Below are positions 1 to 11,474 of a stretch of DNA of 64,000 bases, one piece after another. A program made the translations under genes and the position numbers. Positions within the stretch are counted from its first letter, which is position 1, and every line of letters starts with the position of its first letter. Under the pieces are notes generated by a model. That model was not told where the DNA came from and searched no databases. It saw only the letters and a program-made list of their open reading frames with translations. Origin of the DNA: Mytilus californianus (lineage: Eukaryota > Mollusca > Bivalvia > Mytilida > Mytilidae); the NCBI RefSeq assembly GCF_021869535.1, contig NW_026262701.1, positions 2,495,501 through 2,559,500 of the forward strand, read 5' to 3'.

Positions 1-96
1 TTTCTTCAAACAATGCGTTTTTATCGAAAATTTTATAGGGTTTTCAGTCTTTAGTTTTGTATGTAGTGTTTTTTAGAAAGGTGTTTGGCTTGCGTC

Positions 97-98
<2 letters not shown>

Positions 99-131
<33 letters not shown>
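99..131. repeat. Poly-T tract
   Basis: A run of 33 T residues. On the other strand it would be a poly-A run, as left by a retroposed sequence, but no recognisable body is attached. Positions 132-460 beside it show no gene or familiar repeat. Confidence 0.8.
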
Positions 132-133
<2 letters not shown>

Positions 134-459
134 ATAGGTTTCGTTGGTCCACAAATAGTAATCCTTTCGCCGTAAAAAAAACTTCTTGCTCTTTTCTAAA
201 ATGAATTATTATGCTATTTCGCTTTGGCAATTGATTGTCAAAAAATGTATCGCAAGTATCGAAACATATTGTAAAAGTATGATTGCACGTGCAGAAATTT
301 GCTTCAAATAACTGCAATGACTTTTTAATTTGGTATTTTCCTTTTTTTGTAATTTTGTTATCTTTCATGCCGTTATTAACGAGTGCTTTGTCGGTAGTAT
401 ATAACAATAAGGTGATATGATATGATTGACAATGAAACAACTATCCACCAGACCTCAAA

Positions 460-780
460 TAAGTAATGTAAGTGGATAAAAGCAATTATGGGTCACAGTA
501 CGGCCTTCAACAATGGGAAAGTTTCATACCGTATAGTCGACTATAAAAGGCCCCAACATGAAAATATAAAACAATTTCAACGAGAAAACTAACGGCCTAA
601 TTAAAAAAAAATTTGCGAAAAACAAATATGATAGATATAAACCGACGATACCACTGAACTACAGGCTCCTGATTTGAGACAGACACATAAAGAATGTGAC
701 GAATTACACAATTTTGTGAGTGCTCGACCCTTTCGCTAATCGGGAACAGTGGTTAAACAGCACACCCTAAGAACAAACTG
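460..780. repeat. Interspersed repeat, family D
   Basis: The stretch holds 'cagtacggccttcaacaatggg', 'ctataaaaggccccaacatg' and 'gagaaaactaacggcc', then 'caggctcctgatttgagacaga'. From memory these phrases occur in a very common bivalve interspersed repeat. The 'caggctcctgattt' phrase is the reverse complement of a segment of family C at 8.7, 53.0 and 58.5 kb. No coding capacity is visible. Confidence 0.5.
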
Positions 781-789
781 TAAAAATCA

Positions 790-1915
790 GTCGCGATTGG
801 ATTAACTTAAAAGATCGGTACGACGCTCCAAAAACAACTAACATTATTCAATAGACAAAGAAAAGAAATTTTGATTAATATCTTGCAGATCTTAATAAAT
901 AAAACATTTTTCTTTGCAATAAACAAGTTATTGTATGTTATGTAAATGCAATACCAAGAGTGTGTGTATGTGTGTGATTGTACTTTTCCACTTTTTGTTA
1001 TAACGTTGATATTCATATAATATAATATTATATTTACAATATTAAAAAAATGTTGTCAATTATTTCATATTTGTTTTATTCATCAAAACTGTTAGCACCC
1101 TAGTCAGGTGGTGATGTAAAGGGATTGTTAAAGCTTGACTACTGAAAAAACATAAAAAAGCAATAGACACAAAGCTCTGTTATACATGCTATAATAGTTA
1201 TCGAAGTTACATGTACTAAAAGATAGTTCAAAGCCAATGACAGCTTATAAATTAATCGTGTTCTCCCAGACTAAAGTATCAATCAGTACACATCAAACGG
1301 ATTTAGATTAAAGACGTCATAAACAGTCTGAAAAAAAATACAAAATATAAGTAAATGGTATCGACAGGATGTAGGATAATGATAACTGTATATACATAGC
1401 AATATGTATTTAGTTATGTTATAATTTTTCGAAACAAAATCAATGTTAGTACCGATAAAACAATAATTAAATGATATACTTCAAATTGATAACCTTTCAG
1501 AATAGTTTTACTCAAAGGAGTTAAAATGAATTATATCTAAATTTAAGGGCTTTATAAACAACATCACGGTAAAAAAAAAATTTTGTTGTTTTTTTTTTCA
1601 GTTAAAACATATTCATTCGTCATCTTTACAAATATATCATCACACAAAAATATACAACAAGAATAGGATTCGAAAACAAGCTGTACATAGTTTATATTAC
1701 TCCGTTTCCTCGAAATACCAACTCAAATTAACTATTATATAAATATAGCATACAATGTTACAATGATATGGAACAAGAATAAATAAGTTACTAGATAACA
1801 AAAAAATAAGAGGAAGAAATTATAATTTGAAAATAATGCAAATAATAAAAATATAACAAAAGAAGAAAAAGATAAAAGTATAAAAGAAATTAAGAAAAAT
1901 AAAAGTAAAATCACA
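790..1915. other. AT-rich non-coding stretch
   Basis: No gene, RNA or recognisable repeat is visible. It is simple AT-rich sequence with small A and T runs, becoming strongly A-rich on the + strand from about 1780 to 1920. Short open frames here lack any family signature. Confidence 0.5.
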
Positions 1916-2095
1916 AAAATACCGAACTCTGATAAAATTCAAAACGGAAAGTCCCTAATCAAATGACAAAATCTAAAGCTCAAACACATCAAACGGATGC
2001 ATTACAACTGTCATATTCCTGACTTGATACAGGCATCTTCTTATGTAGAAATACACCTAAATACTACACACATGTCCAGATGAAATGCAACTAGT
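1915..2095 (+). repeat. Interspersed repeat, family H (partial copy)
   Basis: It shares 'aaaagtaaaatcacaaaaat', 'aattcaaaacggaaagtccc' and 'catattcctgacttg.tacaggcat' with copies at 3985-4330, 25455-25657 and, inverted, 12747-13045. It is non-coding. Positions 2096-3037 to its right hold nothing that I can name. Confidence 0.75.
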
Positions 2096-3037
2096 GAATA
2101 ACAGTTAAACTTGCAAATCTCTTGCACTTTAGTAAGAATTTTTATTCTTTTTCAAAAATATCATTGTTTTTGGTATAAAGTTAGAGCTAGTGATCCAAAT
2201 AAAAGTACTTTTGTGTTTAGTATGACTGGATAATTAATTGAGAAAATAATGATCATTACGCCATGCGTCATATTTTTTCAATGCAATAGAAAATGAACAG
2301 TAAAACTCGATAAGACTACACGAGCAATTTGAAGAATCTACTGAATTTCGTCTGAACAAATGTTCATTTAAAGAATTACTATTCATCCTTAAACTGGCAT
2401 GTAATATTTGACCCATTCTTGTACCAGTGTAGTAAAAATTTAGGCATTTATAATTTGGTTTTTATACGACTTTTAAAAATACTTAAAGACGTAGGCTCTT
2501 GTCTTTAAGTTCTTTTATGTACGATTTGTTCATTTCTTGATCAATATAATAAAAAGAAGGTGGAGCATTTAAATCTAAAACAAAAATATAAGTTGAAATC
2601 CTGTCACAAGTGTATGTGTCTAACCAAAGTAAAGAACGTTTCAGTAGTTGTCGTGTGTCATTTATTTGTGTCTTTTCTTTGTTAAGTGAGTTTTGTGTTT
2701 ATGACAGGTATCTGATTATTCTCAGAATCTTATTTGAAGGTTTTATTGACTCGGAAATATTTACAGCTTGTTTTACTGTGAAGACATCTGTTTATTGGTA
2801 AAGACTGTATGTTACCATCAAGAGTCTCTTGATTATGTGTGTACTTAGGCTGTTGTATTGTTGACGTATATCTCTCATCTCATTTTGATCATCAAAAAAA
2901 GGCAGATTTTACCCGTTAAACTGTTTTCTCCTTCCACATTTCTATTTTTTAAAAGAAGATGTTGGAAGCCATTGTTGAGATGACGCGCTGTCATGATTTT
3001 TAAATCGTTCTTTGATTCATATTGAATCATTACCGTA

Positions 3038-3985
3038 ATTTGTAAAATGAAAACATGCAGAATTCTCTTTTCTTGAAACCTAAATGTTTAGGTCAAGTAT
3101 TATATATGTAAAATGAGTAACAACATAAAAAGTTATGCTTTATTAACACAAAAACCTCGAGGTACACTAATTCACCTCTTTAAAATCTAAATGGACTATA
3201 GGTTATATCAATGTTTGTACACCAAAATAAAAACAACGTTACGTCACCTGTTGAATTTACATTGTTTAGAAAGTTTTAAATAAATCACGACGTTTTGGTG
3301 TACATTTTTGTTTAATTATTACCCTGAATGCATTAGATTCTCTAAATATTCCCTATCAAAAGTATCAGAAGGATTCTGCGAATCTTTTGGCCACAAAAAA
3401 TTTCAAACGAAAACCTTCTTATCAGATGCCAACAACAACATATAGCCACAACTATAATGAGAAGACGCTGGAGGTGGATTGGACATTTCCTACGGAAAAA
3501 CCAGGAGGATATCACAAAGCCAGCACTCCACTGGACCCCAGAGGGTAAAAGAAAAGAGAGGAAGACCCAAAATGACATAGAGAAGAACTGTAGAGGCAGA
3601 GGCTAGTAAACATCAACAGACATGGGGCACACTACAGAAAACTGCCAACGACCGACAAAAGTGGAAAATCGTCGTTACTGCCCTACACGCCAATGGCGTA
3701 CAAGGACAGTAAGTAAGTAAGTAAGCATTAGTTTCTGGAACGGCACATTCTCTAAGTATATTTGTATTTTTTTTTTTTTGTTGCCACGTAAAAGTAAAAT
3801 TAATGGATATTAATTATCACCTGCATAAAATGTACTTTTTCCGTTCGGCAAGTGTGTTTTAACGATGTTAAAATGTCATTAATCGATAAAGATCACAAAT
3901 CAAAGTAACAAATAAAAACTGATCGAATCGTATTAACATTTAAAGAAGCGACACCAATGCATTGAAAGGGTAAAAAGTAAAATAA
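3038..3985 (+). repeat. Interspersed repeat, family A (left copy, interrupted)
   Basis: This copy aligns along its whole length with the reverse complement of 9875-10440. Both contain the 'aaaatgaaaacatgcagaatt' region, 'acctcgaggt', 'aacaacgttacgtcacctgttg' and the 'gatcacaaatcaaagtaacaaataaaaact' region. The left copy is interrupted by a LINE 3' fragment at 3342-3724 that the right copy lacks. The two copies lie in opposite orientation about 6 kb apart. Non-coding. Confidence 0.85.
3342..3724 (+). mobile_element. 5'-truncated LINE 3' end (non-LTR retrotransposon)
   Basis: The + strand encodes the C-terminal tail of a LINE reverse-transcriptase protein. Readable parts are RRRWRWIGHFLRK, the PALHWTPEGKRK stretch, and later QTWGTLQKTANDRQKW ending at a stop. 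The tail is followed by (TAAG)n, a typical LINE 3' microsatellite. One frameshift lies in the KRK region and one TAG replaces a Trp codon, so the copy is dead. It is flanked by gcattagattct (3330-3341) and gcattagtttct (3725-3736), an 11/12 match that reads as a target-site duplication. The pre-insertion site survives in the inverted family A copy at 10140-10151. Confidence 0.85.
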
Positions 3986-4330
3986 CAAAAATACTGAACT
4001 CCGAGGAAAATTCAAAACGGAAAGTCCCTAATCAAATGGCAAAATCAAAAGCTCAAACACTTATATTCCTGACTTGGTACAAGCATTTTCATATGTAGAA
4101 AATAGTGCATTAAAGTTTGCTTTAAAGCTTGCTAAACCTCTCAATTGTATGACAGTCGCATCAAATTTCATTATATTGACAACGATGTCAATTTCATTTT
4201 ATTGACAACAAACAGATATAGTAAGTAAGAATGTCAAAATTAAGGGTACAGCAGTCAACATTGTGTTATAATCTTAATCACTATAAAAATAAACAAATAT
4301 GTATCAAAGAAACAAAACAAGGCATATAAA
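3985..4330 (+). repeat. Interspersed repeat, family H
   Basis: This is a fuller copy, matching the reverse complement of 12747-13045, including the end phrase 'gtacagcagtcaacattg...ataatcttaatcactata'. It lies directly against family A, an order also seen at the 13-kb copy, so A and H may be parts of one composite element. Positions 4331-4720 hold nothing that I recognise. Confidence 0.75.
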
Positions 4331-4840
4331 ATAAAAACGTTAAAATACTAAATCCCTGGGATGTGTTTTAGTTGATTTTAGTCTCTGATGCATGATTTTT
4401 TATTATTAATTGTTTTTTGGCTTTTAACTAGCTGTCAGTAACTGCGAGTACTCTCAAATCGTACTTTCATGTTATTTGACATGTTGGTACTATTTGTAAT
4501 GCTTTATTAATATTTAATGTTTACTTATTCAGAGTTATATCTGGTCTATATACCAGCTTTGATAAGTGTTTGGTATTACTATAAATTTTCACATCTTCGT
4601 ACTATTAACATCAAAATTATTTATTTTGTAAAAATATTTCCTTTCTCCATTGAAACTGTATACCTATTTTGTTCATTTACCTGTGTATAATATTATTGTA
4701 ATTGCTGCTGCTAACATAGAACCGTTGAAACAAGACTTGACAGCCATAGGAAATAATAATCAGGAGGAACATTTTTTAGGAGTAACAAAGCGGCAGAAGG
4801 ACCTTGGATAGACCCTCCGCTAATACAAGCATTTGATATC

Positions 4841-5578
4841 ATGTCTTTCAATTGTAAAAATGTACGTAATAATATGGACTGTATAAAAGATATTTTATTT
4901 AAGGAAAATGCTTACATTATTTGTTTACAAGAACACTGGCTTTCAGATTTTGGGAAAAAAAGCCTTGATGAATTATTTCCGGAGTGTGATTGGACCGCAA
5001 AATCAGTTGATGAGCTCAACCAAATTGGACCAACTCAGCGACCACGTGGATACGGTGGGGTTGCCATACTCTGGAGAGAAAATATCAAACATTTAATGGA
5101 TAAACTGGATGAGGGCAATGAGAGAATCGTCTGTGTAAAAGTGGTTGTGTCTCCAAAACCCTACATCCTGATCTGTGTATACATGCCATGCAGAGGTTCC
5201 AAGTACGTTTACTCTGAGTTCAATGATACATTGGACCAATTTAGAAAAATAATTAATAAGTACTCCCCAAAATATCATTTTGTCTTGTGTGGTGACTGGA
5301 ACTGTGATATATCTAGTAGATCTCAAATTATCAAATTGACAGAAAGGCGGGATGCCTTGAAGAATTTTCTCCAAGAGACACATCTTACTTTGAATGAGAC
5401 CGATGTAACCTTTATTCATCCGAATGGCCAAGAAGTCTCCACAATTGATTATATCTTCAGGAGTAATGATATAGACCCAGGACTAAAACCAAAACGCCTA
5501 GATATGTTACCTTCAAATACTTCAGATCACCAACCCATCCATACAATGATAAAATGCCATTTTGAATTGACAATTTAA
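4841..5578 (+). pseudogene. LINE APE-type endonuclease domain
   Basis: The frame encodes about 245 residues with the motif series of the exonuclease/endonuclease/phosphatase fold: FNCKNV near the start, LQEHW (metal-binding Glu), GYGGVAILW, CGDWNCD (catalytic Asp/Asn), STIDYIF and a final SDHQPI with the catalytic Asp-His pair. In a LINE this domain nicks the target DNA to prime reverse transcription. All key residues look intact. The true start is probably upstream in the same element, so the first Met is only a convenient boundary. The frame ends at a TAA inside an A run, and the protein continues one frame over from 5626. Confidence 0.85.
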
Positions 5579-5625
5579 AAAAAACAGAGAAAAATCAGTA
5601 TCCATCAAAAGTAAATTGGTCTAAA

Positions 5626-7200
5626 ATGGATTTGGGAAAGTATCAAACTGAAATTACAAATAAAATCAATGAGCTGGAAGCTACAAAAAAAAGAATTGAC
5701 GTCAAAGATCTCATCAATGCTTTAACTATAGTGCAAGAAAAAATTGACAAAAAGTCCAAACTTTACAAACAGAAAAATACTCACATCTGGAACGATGAGA
5801 TAGCTCTTCCACTATTTAACAACAAGAAAGCCTTATTTGAATGGAAAGAGGATGGAAAACTAAAATCTGGTAAAAGTGCAACTCATAGAAAACACACTAG
5901 ATCTAAACTACGTAGAGCAAGGCGGCATGAGATTGCTAGACAGCGGGACGAGAAGTATGCTGAAATTATGAATACTCGGTCCAGTGACACTAAATCATTT
6001 TATAAGTTAATAAATAATCAGTGCAAGCAAGGAAAGCCCTCTATAGCTTAATTTACAGTACAAGGAAAAGTATATGACAATTCAGCAGAAGAAATAATAA
6101 AGGGGTGGAATGTTCATTTTGCAAATCTGGCTACACCTGCTGCTACTCCTGAGGATGACTATACCAACAAGGAGGCAGACATTGATGTCATCATGGAATC
6201 CTGTCTTGATGACTCAATTCCGATTTCTTTTTCAATTTTAGAACTTCAGAATGCTATTAACAAATCAAATAAAAATAAAGCTCCTGACATTTATGGAATA
6301 ACAGCGGAACACTTCATCCATGGTGGACCAGACCTGGTTGGTGCATTGACAAAAATCTGTATATCATGTGCTATCCCAGATTACATTAAGATGGGAATTT
6401 TATCACTGATTTTCAAAAAGAAAGGTTTACCCACAGATCTTAAAAACTACAGAGGAATTACAGCTCTTCTTGTTATTGGCAAAATCCTAGAAATACTCCT
6501 TAAGGAACACCTATGGCAAATTATTGCAGCCATTCAAAACCAATTTCAGAGAGGATTCACGTCTAAATATCACCATTATTTTGCGCTCTTCTGATTAATG
6601 AAGTAATTATCGATGCAGTATACAGGAAAACACCTCTATATGTAGCACAGCTTGATGCAAAATCCGCTTTTGACGTCGTAAACCACAGTAGTTTATATAG
6701 AAAGTTATACCTAGCAGGGATCTCTGGCTCATTATGGCTACTTTTGCATGATCTAAGTGTTGGTGCACAAACTTCAGTTCGATGGGAAAATCTGGTCTCT
6801 GAACCCTTTGATATTTAGCAAGGAGTTAGGCAGGGTTGAATACTAAGCACAGAATTATACAAAGTATATATTAATGACATTCTTAACCAAGTAGAGGACA
6901 GTACACTGGAATCCTATATTGGACACATTCACTGTCCTATACCAACTTGCGCAAATGATGTCACTCTGGTTGTAAATGACCCTTCCAATATGCAAACCCT
7001 ATTAACAACCGTGGAGAATTACAATCAACAGGAGAAATATTCATTACAGCCTACAAAATGTAAAATTATCAAAACTGGGAAACCAAAATAGAGGATAACT
7101 TCAATTTCACATTAAATGATACACATATTCAAAATGTTAGAACTGCTGTACATTCAGGAATTACTCACAGCAGAAACCCGCGGCAAACCATCCCAATCCA
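5626..7200 (+). pseudogene. LINE reverse transcriptase, broken
   Basis: After a lysine-rich linker (5626-6051) and a TAA at 6049-6051, the same frame resumes and shows NKAPDIYGITAEH and KNYRGITALL, the entry motifs of LINE RTs. A frameshift near 6580 is followed by LDAKSAFDVVNH (motif A, catalytic Asp intact) and QGVRQG followed by a stop (motif B). The site of motif C reads CANDV rather than the expected A-D-D: the first catalytic Asp codon has become AAT (Asn). The copy therefore lacks polymerase activity quite apart from its frameshifts. Confidence 0.85.
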
Positions 7201-7225
7201 TATCCAGGAAAACATCAACAAAACA

Positions 7226-8169
7226 ATGAGAACAATGTACAGCTTGATGGGGACAGGCCTGCATGGCAAGAATGGCCTTAATCCTGTAGCATGCCTACAA
7301 TTATTCAAAATGTACGTGTTACCAGTTCTCATTTATGGCTTAGAAATACTATTACCTAATTCTACACAAATGGAACCAATTGAAGTTTTCTATCGGAAAG
7401 CATCAAACAAATACTATCTATTCCCACTAACACAACAGACATGGCCGTATATATACTGTCGGGTACGATTCCAGTAATCAGTAAAACCCACAAACTAGCT
7501 TTAGGAACTATTGCAAACATTTCAAGACAAGAGAACTCTATAGAAAGACAATTTGCAGAAAGACAAATCCTTATCTCAACAGCCGTAAAGGACAGTTGGT
7601 TCACGAAAATCAGATCTTTATTAATTAAATACAGCCTACCATTAATCTTTAACATTTTAGATGAACCACCTTCGAAATTAAAATGGAAGAACTCTATCAG
7701 GAAAGCGATTGCCACCTTCTGTGTTGAACATGTGGTTACCATGTCTGTCTATTTCAAGAGTATTTCATTTATTTCAACATCTAATTATAAAACTGGTCAT
7801 CTACACAATGGTCTGGCAAGTGTCCAGACTTTTGCAAAAGACTTCCAGCGTCTCCCCATCAAAGTTCAACTCCTTACTGGTACATATATTCTCCAATGTA
7901 ATAGGACAGCTTTCAACCAAAATGACATCAACCCAACATGTCTCTTATGTGAGGAGGACTCTGAAACATTAGACCATTTCATTCACTCATGTCCTGCTTT
8001 AGCTTCTGCTAGAAACTATCACTTGCTTGAACTTTCACACATTATCAATAATAGCGAGCTCTGCGCGAAATGTAGAAGATTAGAAAAACTAGAAATTAGT
8101 ACACAACTGATACTAGTGCCTTGCTCTGAAACTGTAAATGTGGATGTACAGAATTTCTTCATCTTGTAG
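7226..8169 (+). pseudogene. LINE C-terminal region with zinc knuckle
   Basis: Two overlapping frames (7226-7477 and 7441-8169) carry the region downstream of the RT. The first contains the thumb-like LQLFKMYVLPVLIYGLE. The second ends with a Cys/His cluster, CLLCEEDSETLDHFIHSC, the CCHC knuckle common at the C terminus of LINE proteins. A +1/-1 shift near 7450 separates the frames. The stop at 8167-8169 probably marks the end of the original protein. Confidence 0.75.
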
Positions 8170-8534
8170 AATACATAATTAGAAAACTCTGCTTTGCTTT
8201 GCACATTAGACGTAATACAATATTATTAACATTACCGGTGAATAAAAAGAAAGGGTTGCTTGCAACCACTCAGTCAAGGACGTGGATATTCAAAATTTAA
8301 ATTATCTTTTGTTTTAGATTTTAAAAGTGTGATAAACTTTTAGTGGGTGTTAAATACACCATTCATTCTACTCTGTTACCAGAGGTGTGCCTTTGAAAGG
8401 CAAGATTTTCACACAAGACAAGACAATGGCAGAATTTTGTTCAAGCTTATTGTTGTTTTTCTAGAAATTGTTTTAAAATTTCACAGCGGTATAATACTGT
8501 TAAATTAATCATCTCTTATTCTATTGAGTTTGTA

Positions 8535-9025
8535 TTTACATTGTATCAAAGATCAAATTTATTCGTTCAGTGTATGTTCAATTGTGTTAATATGTTTTTT
8601 GATTGAGTTAAGCCATTTCAATTGATATTTTATAATGTGTCTTTCTATCTTGTGATGTTACACGCACTCATGTTTCAGATAAGGGTGAAGGTTTGGTACC
8701 ATTAAAACGTTTAAACCCGCTGCAATTGATTGCACTTGTACTAAGTCAGAAACATGATGTTCAGTAGTTGTCGTTTTTTTTATGTGGTTCATAAGTGTTT
8801 CTCGTTTCTCGTTTCTCGTTTTTTATATAGATTAGACCGTTGGTTTTCCCGTTTGAATGGTTTTACACTAGTAATTTTTTGAGGGCCTGTATAGCTTGCT
8901 GTTCGGTGTGAGCCAAGGCTCCGTGTTGAAGACCGTACTTTGACCTATAATGGTTTACTTTTATAAATTGTGACTTGGATCGAGAGTTGTCTCATTGGCA
9001 CTCATACCACATCTCCTTATATATA
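8535..9025 (+). repeat. Interspersed repeat, family C (copy 1)
   Basis: It is shared with 52880-53262 and 58335-58830. Common phrases include 'ggtaccattaaaacgttta', 'gcttgctgttcggtgtgagc', 'ccgtgttgaag.ccgtac' and 'gagttgtctcattggcactc'. A short run of 'gtttctc' units lies at about 8800. It is non-coding and, from memory, like an abundant bivalve repeat. Positions 8205-8534 to its left hold nothing else recognised. Confidence 0.85.
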
Positions 9026-9029
9026 TAAA

Positions 9030-9874
9030 GACAAAGCTACTCTTGTCAAGCATGCGAATCAACACTTAGTCAAAATGTCTAAATCGGACAAATGACACAA
9101 TGGGTTTAACTAAAGACGACCATTTCGGTATCTTAAGATCTAAGACTTCGAAAACGTGTCAACAAACGACAACTACTAACATCATATTAACGATAATGAG
9201 TTTAGACACTGACATATCGTGTTGACCAAACAATTGATGGAGATGTTATGTTGTATCGATTCCAGTCTTTCTTTCTCATAACTCTGTTTGAACAATTTTT
9301 GTAAAAATTACAACCCTGATAATATAGTCCTTATAGCATAAACATGTACGAGAGTAACATATCAATTAAGATATGTGAATGCCATACGATGGAGCGAAGT
9401 TTATGCTACTATTATTAAATTATGCATTGGGTTTAATAGGCTACTTGTGGACCATTAGTCCCTATAAAACTACTTGGCTTTTAAATTGTCGGCGCTGAGC
9501 GTTCTTGATGGAGATAAATCCAGAAAACAGCTTTAATCGCACGAAATTTATAAAATGTTGCTTTCATTTTTAACTGCTGCAAAATGGGAAGTTGTTAATT
9601 GGAAAGTTGAAATCATAATGTTGCAGTTTTAATTGATCTATCTGTGTCAATATCGAAGAATGAAAAGCCGTTCACACAGTTCACTGTTTTAGGCTCTCTA
9701 CTTGATAGGTTTTTTTTAAGACAAACTTTTGTTCAAAATATTTACCACCATTAAACATATTTCTTATACCTTGGTACAACTTAGAATTACTTTTTGTTTG
9801 TTGTTGAATTTTTAAAGGACAACAAATTAAACGACACTATATGATTGAAAACTCATATACAGCAATTTTTTTAG
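9030..9874. other. Unannotated intergenic stretch
   Basis: No gene, repeat or structured element is recognised. Sequence is AT-rich with no long open frame. Confidence 0.4.
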
Positions 9875-10445
9875 AGTTCAGTATTTTTGTGATATTGCTT
9901 TTTACACTGTCAATGCATCGGTGTCGCTCCTTTAAATGTTCATACGATTCCCTCAGTTTTTATTTGTTACTTTGATTTGTGATCTTAATCGATTAATGAC
10001 ATTTTAACATCGTTAAATCACACTTGCTGAACTTTAAAAGTACATTTTATGTAGCTGATAATTAATATCCATTAATTTTACTTTTATGTGGCAACGAAAA
10101 CAAAAAAAATACAAATATACTTAGAGAATATGCCGTTCCAGAATCAAATGCATTCTGGGTAATATCTAAAAAAAACGTACACCAAAATGTCGTGATTGGT
10201 TAAAAACTTTCTAAACAATGTTAATGCAACAGGTGACGTAACGTTGTTTTGGTGTACGAACATTGATATTACCCATAGTCCATTTAGATTATAAAAATGT
10301 GAATAAGTGTACCTCGAGGTTTTTTTGTTAATCAAACATATTTTTTTATGTTTTTACTCATTTCACATATATGATACTTGACCTAATCATTTAATTTTCA
10401 AGAAAAGATAATTCTGCATGTTTTCATTTAACAAATTATCTTTAG
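9875..10445 (-). repeat. Interspersed repeat, family A (right copy, uninterrupted)
   Basis: This is the reverse complement of 3038-3997 without the LINE insert. It starts with 'gagttcagtatttttgtgat' (the edge of family H) and runs through 'gtgtcgctcctttaaatgttcatacgattccctcagtttttatttgttac', the segment amplified into the 52-bp minisatellite at 13.1 kb. It preserves the empty LINE target site at 10140-10151. Confidence 0.85.
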
Positions 10446-10599
10446 AATAGAAAAAAAAATTAAGCTAATAATATATCATTGTTTTTGTTTTAAAGATTTT
10501 AAGGACAAATCAGTGCATATAGGCAGGTCTAAATGTGAAAGGTATACCCTACTTTCTCTTAACGATAAATTATAACTTATCAGTACCTATTACGTCTGC

Positions 10600-10760
10600 A
10601 CTGGCATGAATAATTTTGGGTCCCCAATGCTCTTCAACTTCGTACTTTATTTTTATCCTTTTTTGCGTCGAGTGTCAGTGATGGGTCTTTTGTAGACGAA
10701 AAGCGCGTATGACGTACAACATTTCAATCCTTGTGTCTATGATGAGTTTATGAAATTACG
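10600..10760 (+). repeat. Interspersed repeat, family G fragment
   Basis: It contains 'gggtccccaatgctcttcaacttcgtactttattt' and 'gtcagtgatgggtcttttgtagacgaaa', phrases that I associate from memory with a common mussel repeat. A related fragment ('gggtgactcttatgtagacgaaacg') lies at about 14083-14110. Confidence 0.5.
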
Positions 10761-10879
10761 GATACTGTTTTATTGAAATTAGTTAATAAACATTCTGAAA
10801 TCATTTGAAAGAAAAGAATGTGTCTCCCTCATGCATACCTTTGATTTGTTGTCTTGATTTACACTTGTGTCAGAGTTCA

Positions 10880-11095
10880 ACGTTTGTGTTAGGTATTGTA
10901 TTTTCAATTATTTATTGGCCTCCATTATCTTCGAAGAGACATTGATGGTCGAAATGCACATATGGAGAAAAAAAGTTTGGTAATTACCATTAATCTTATA
11001 CTTATTCATAACACTGACACTAGGTGCAATTTTGCAAATAAGAGCTTTCAACAAATCTTTATGCCTTGTATAAATTAATGAAATATTATAAAATG
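10880..11095 (+). repeat. Diverged fragment related to family B
   Basis: 'cttcgaagagacattgatggtcgaaatgcacatatgg' resembles 'cactgaagagacattaattgtcgaaatccggatatgg' in the 540-bp satellite unit. The rest is too diverged to align by eye. No gene is seen. Confidence 0.4.
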
Positions 11096-11379
11096 TCATT
11101 GATTAGCGATATAGACGCACCACATTCAACTAAATATTGTTTAATGTACCATTTAAATGTTGGTTACACTATAAATTAACAACAGAGGTAACTGGCAGAA
11201 GCAAACTTGTCGTATGACCGGATAACGGCAGACCTGTCTTCATATTTGGTCTGGAGCAGACCTATCACTAAAAAAGATCAACAGGAAATCTATCCACAGG
11301 TCATGTCAGGAACAGGCTTATACTCAGGACGTGTCAAAATGTCTCCAAGCAACGTGCAAAGTTTGTTTATCTGCTCAAA

Positions 11380-11470
11380 ATGTATTATTCGGCTGTTGTC
11401 TGCTCTATGGTCGGGTTGTTGTCTCTTTGACACATTCCCCATTTCCGTTCTCAATTTTATTAGTTAAATT
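11380..11470 (-). repeat. Interspersed repeat, family F fragment
   Basis: 'gtcgggttgttgtctctttgacacattccccatttc' is the reverse complement of the start of the family F insert at 28090-28325. A shorter piece of the same family lies at 58970-59010. Positions 11200-11380 just upstream keep an open frame without any family signature. Confidence 0.65.
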
Positions 11471-11474
11471 TTTA

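Larger units (their letters stand above)
4720..8200 (+). mobile_element. Degenerate non-LTR retrotransposon (LINE), near full length
   Basis: An APE-type endonuclease (4841-5578), a reverse transcriptase (about 5626-7200) and a C-terminal CCHC-like zinc knuckle (about 7930-7990) follow one another on the + strand, the standard order of a single-protein LINE. The reading frame changes at least at about 5575 (in an A run), 6580 and before 7226, with in-frame stops at 6049 and in the RT. It is a dead copy. The exact ends are not visible: no target duplication or clear poly-A was found, and the 3' end is probably within 8170-8260. The clade is not assigned. Confidence 0.85.

Noticed and set aside
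3342..3578. 78-codon - strand frame
   Set aside because: It is antisense to the LINE C-terminal fragment, which has recognisable motifs on the + strand.
11207..11467. 86-codon frame with a protein-like start
   Set aside because: Its second half lies in a family F fragment and the first half matches nothing that I know. There is no splice support for gene A.
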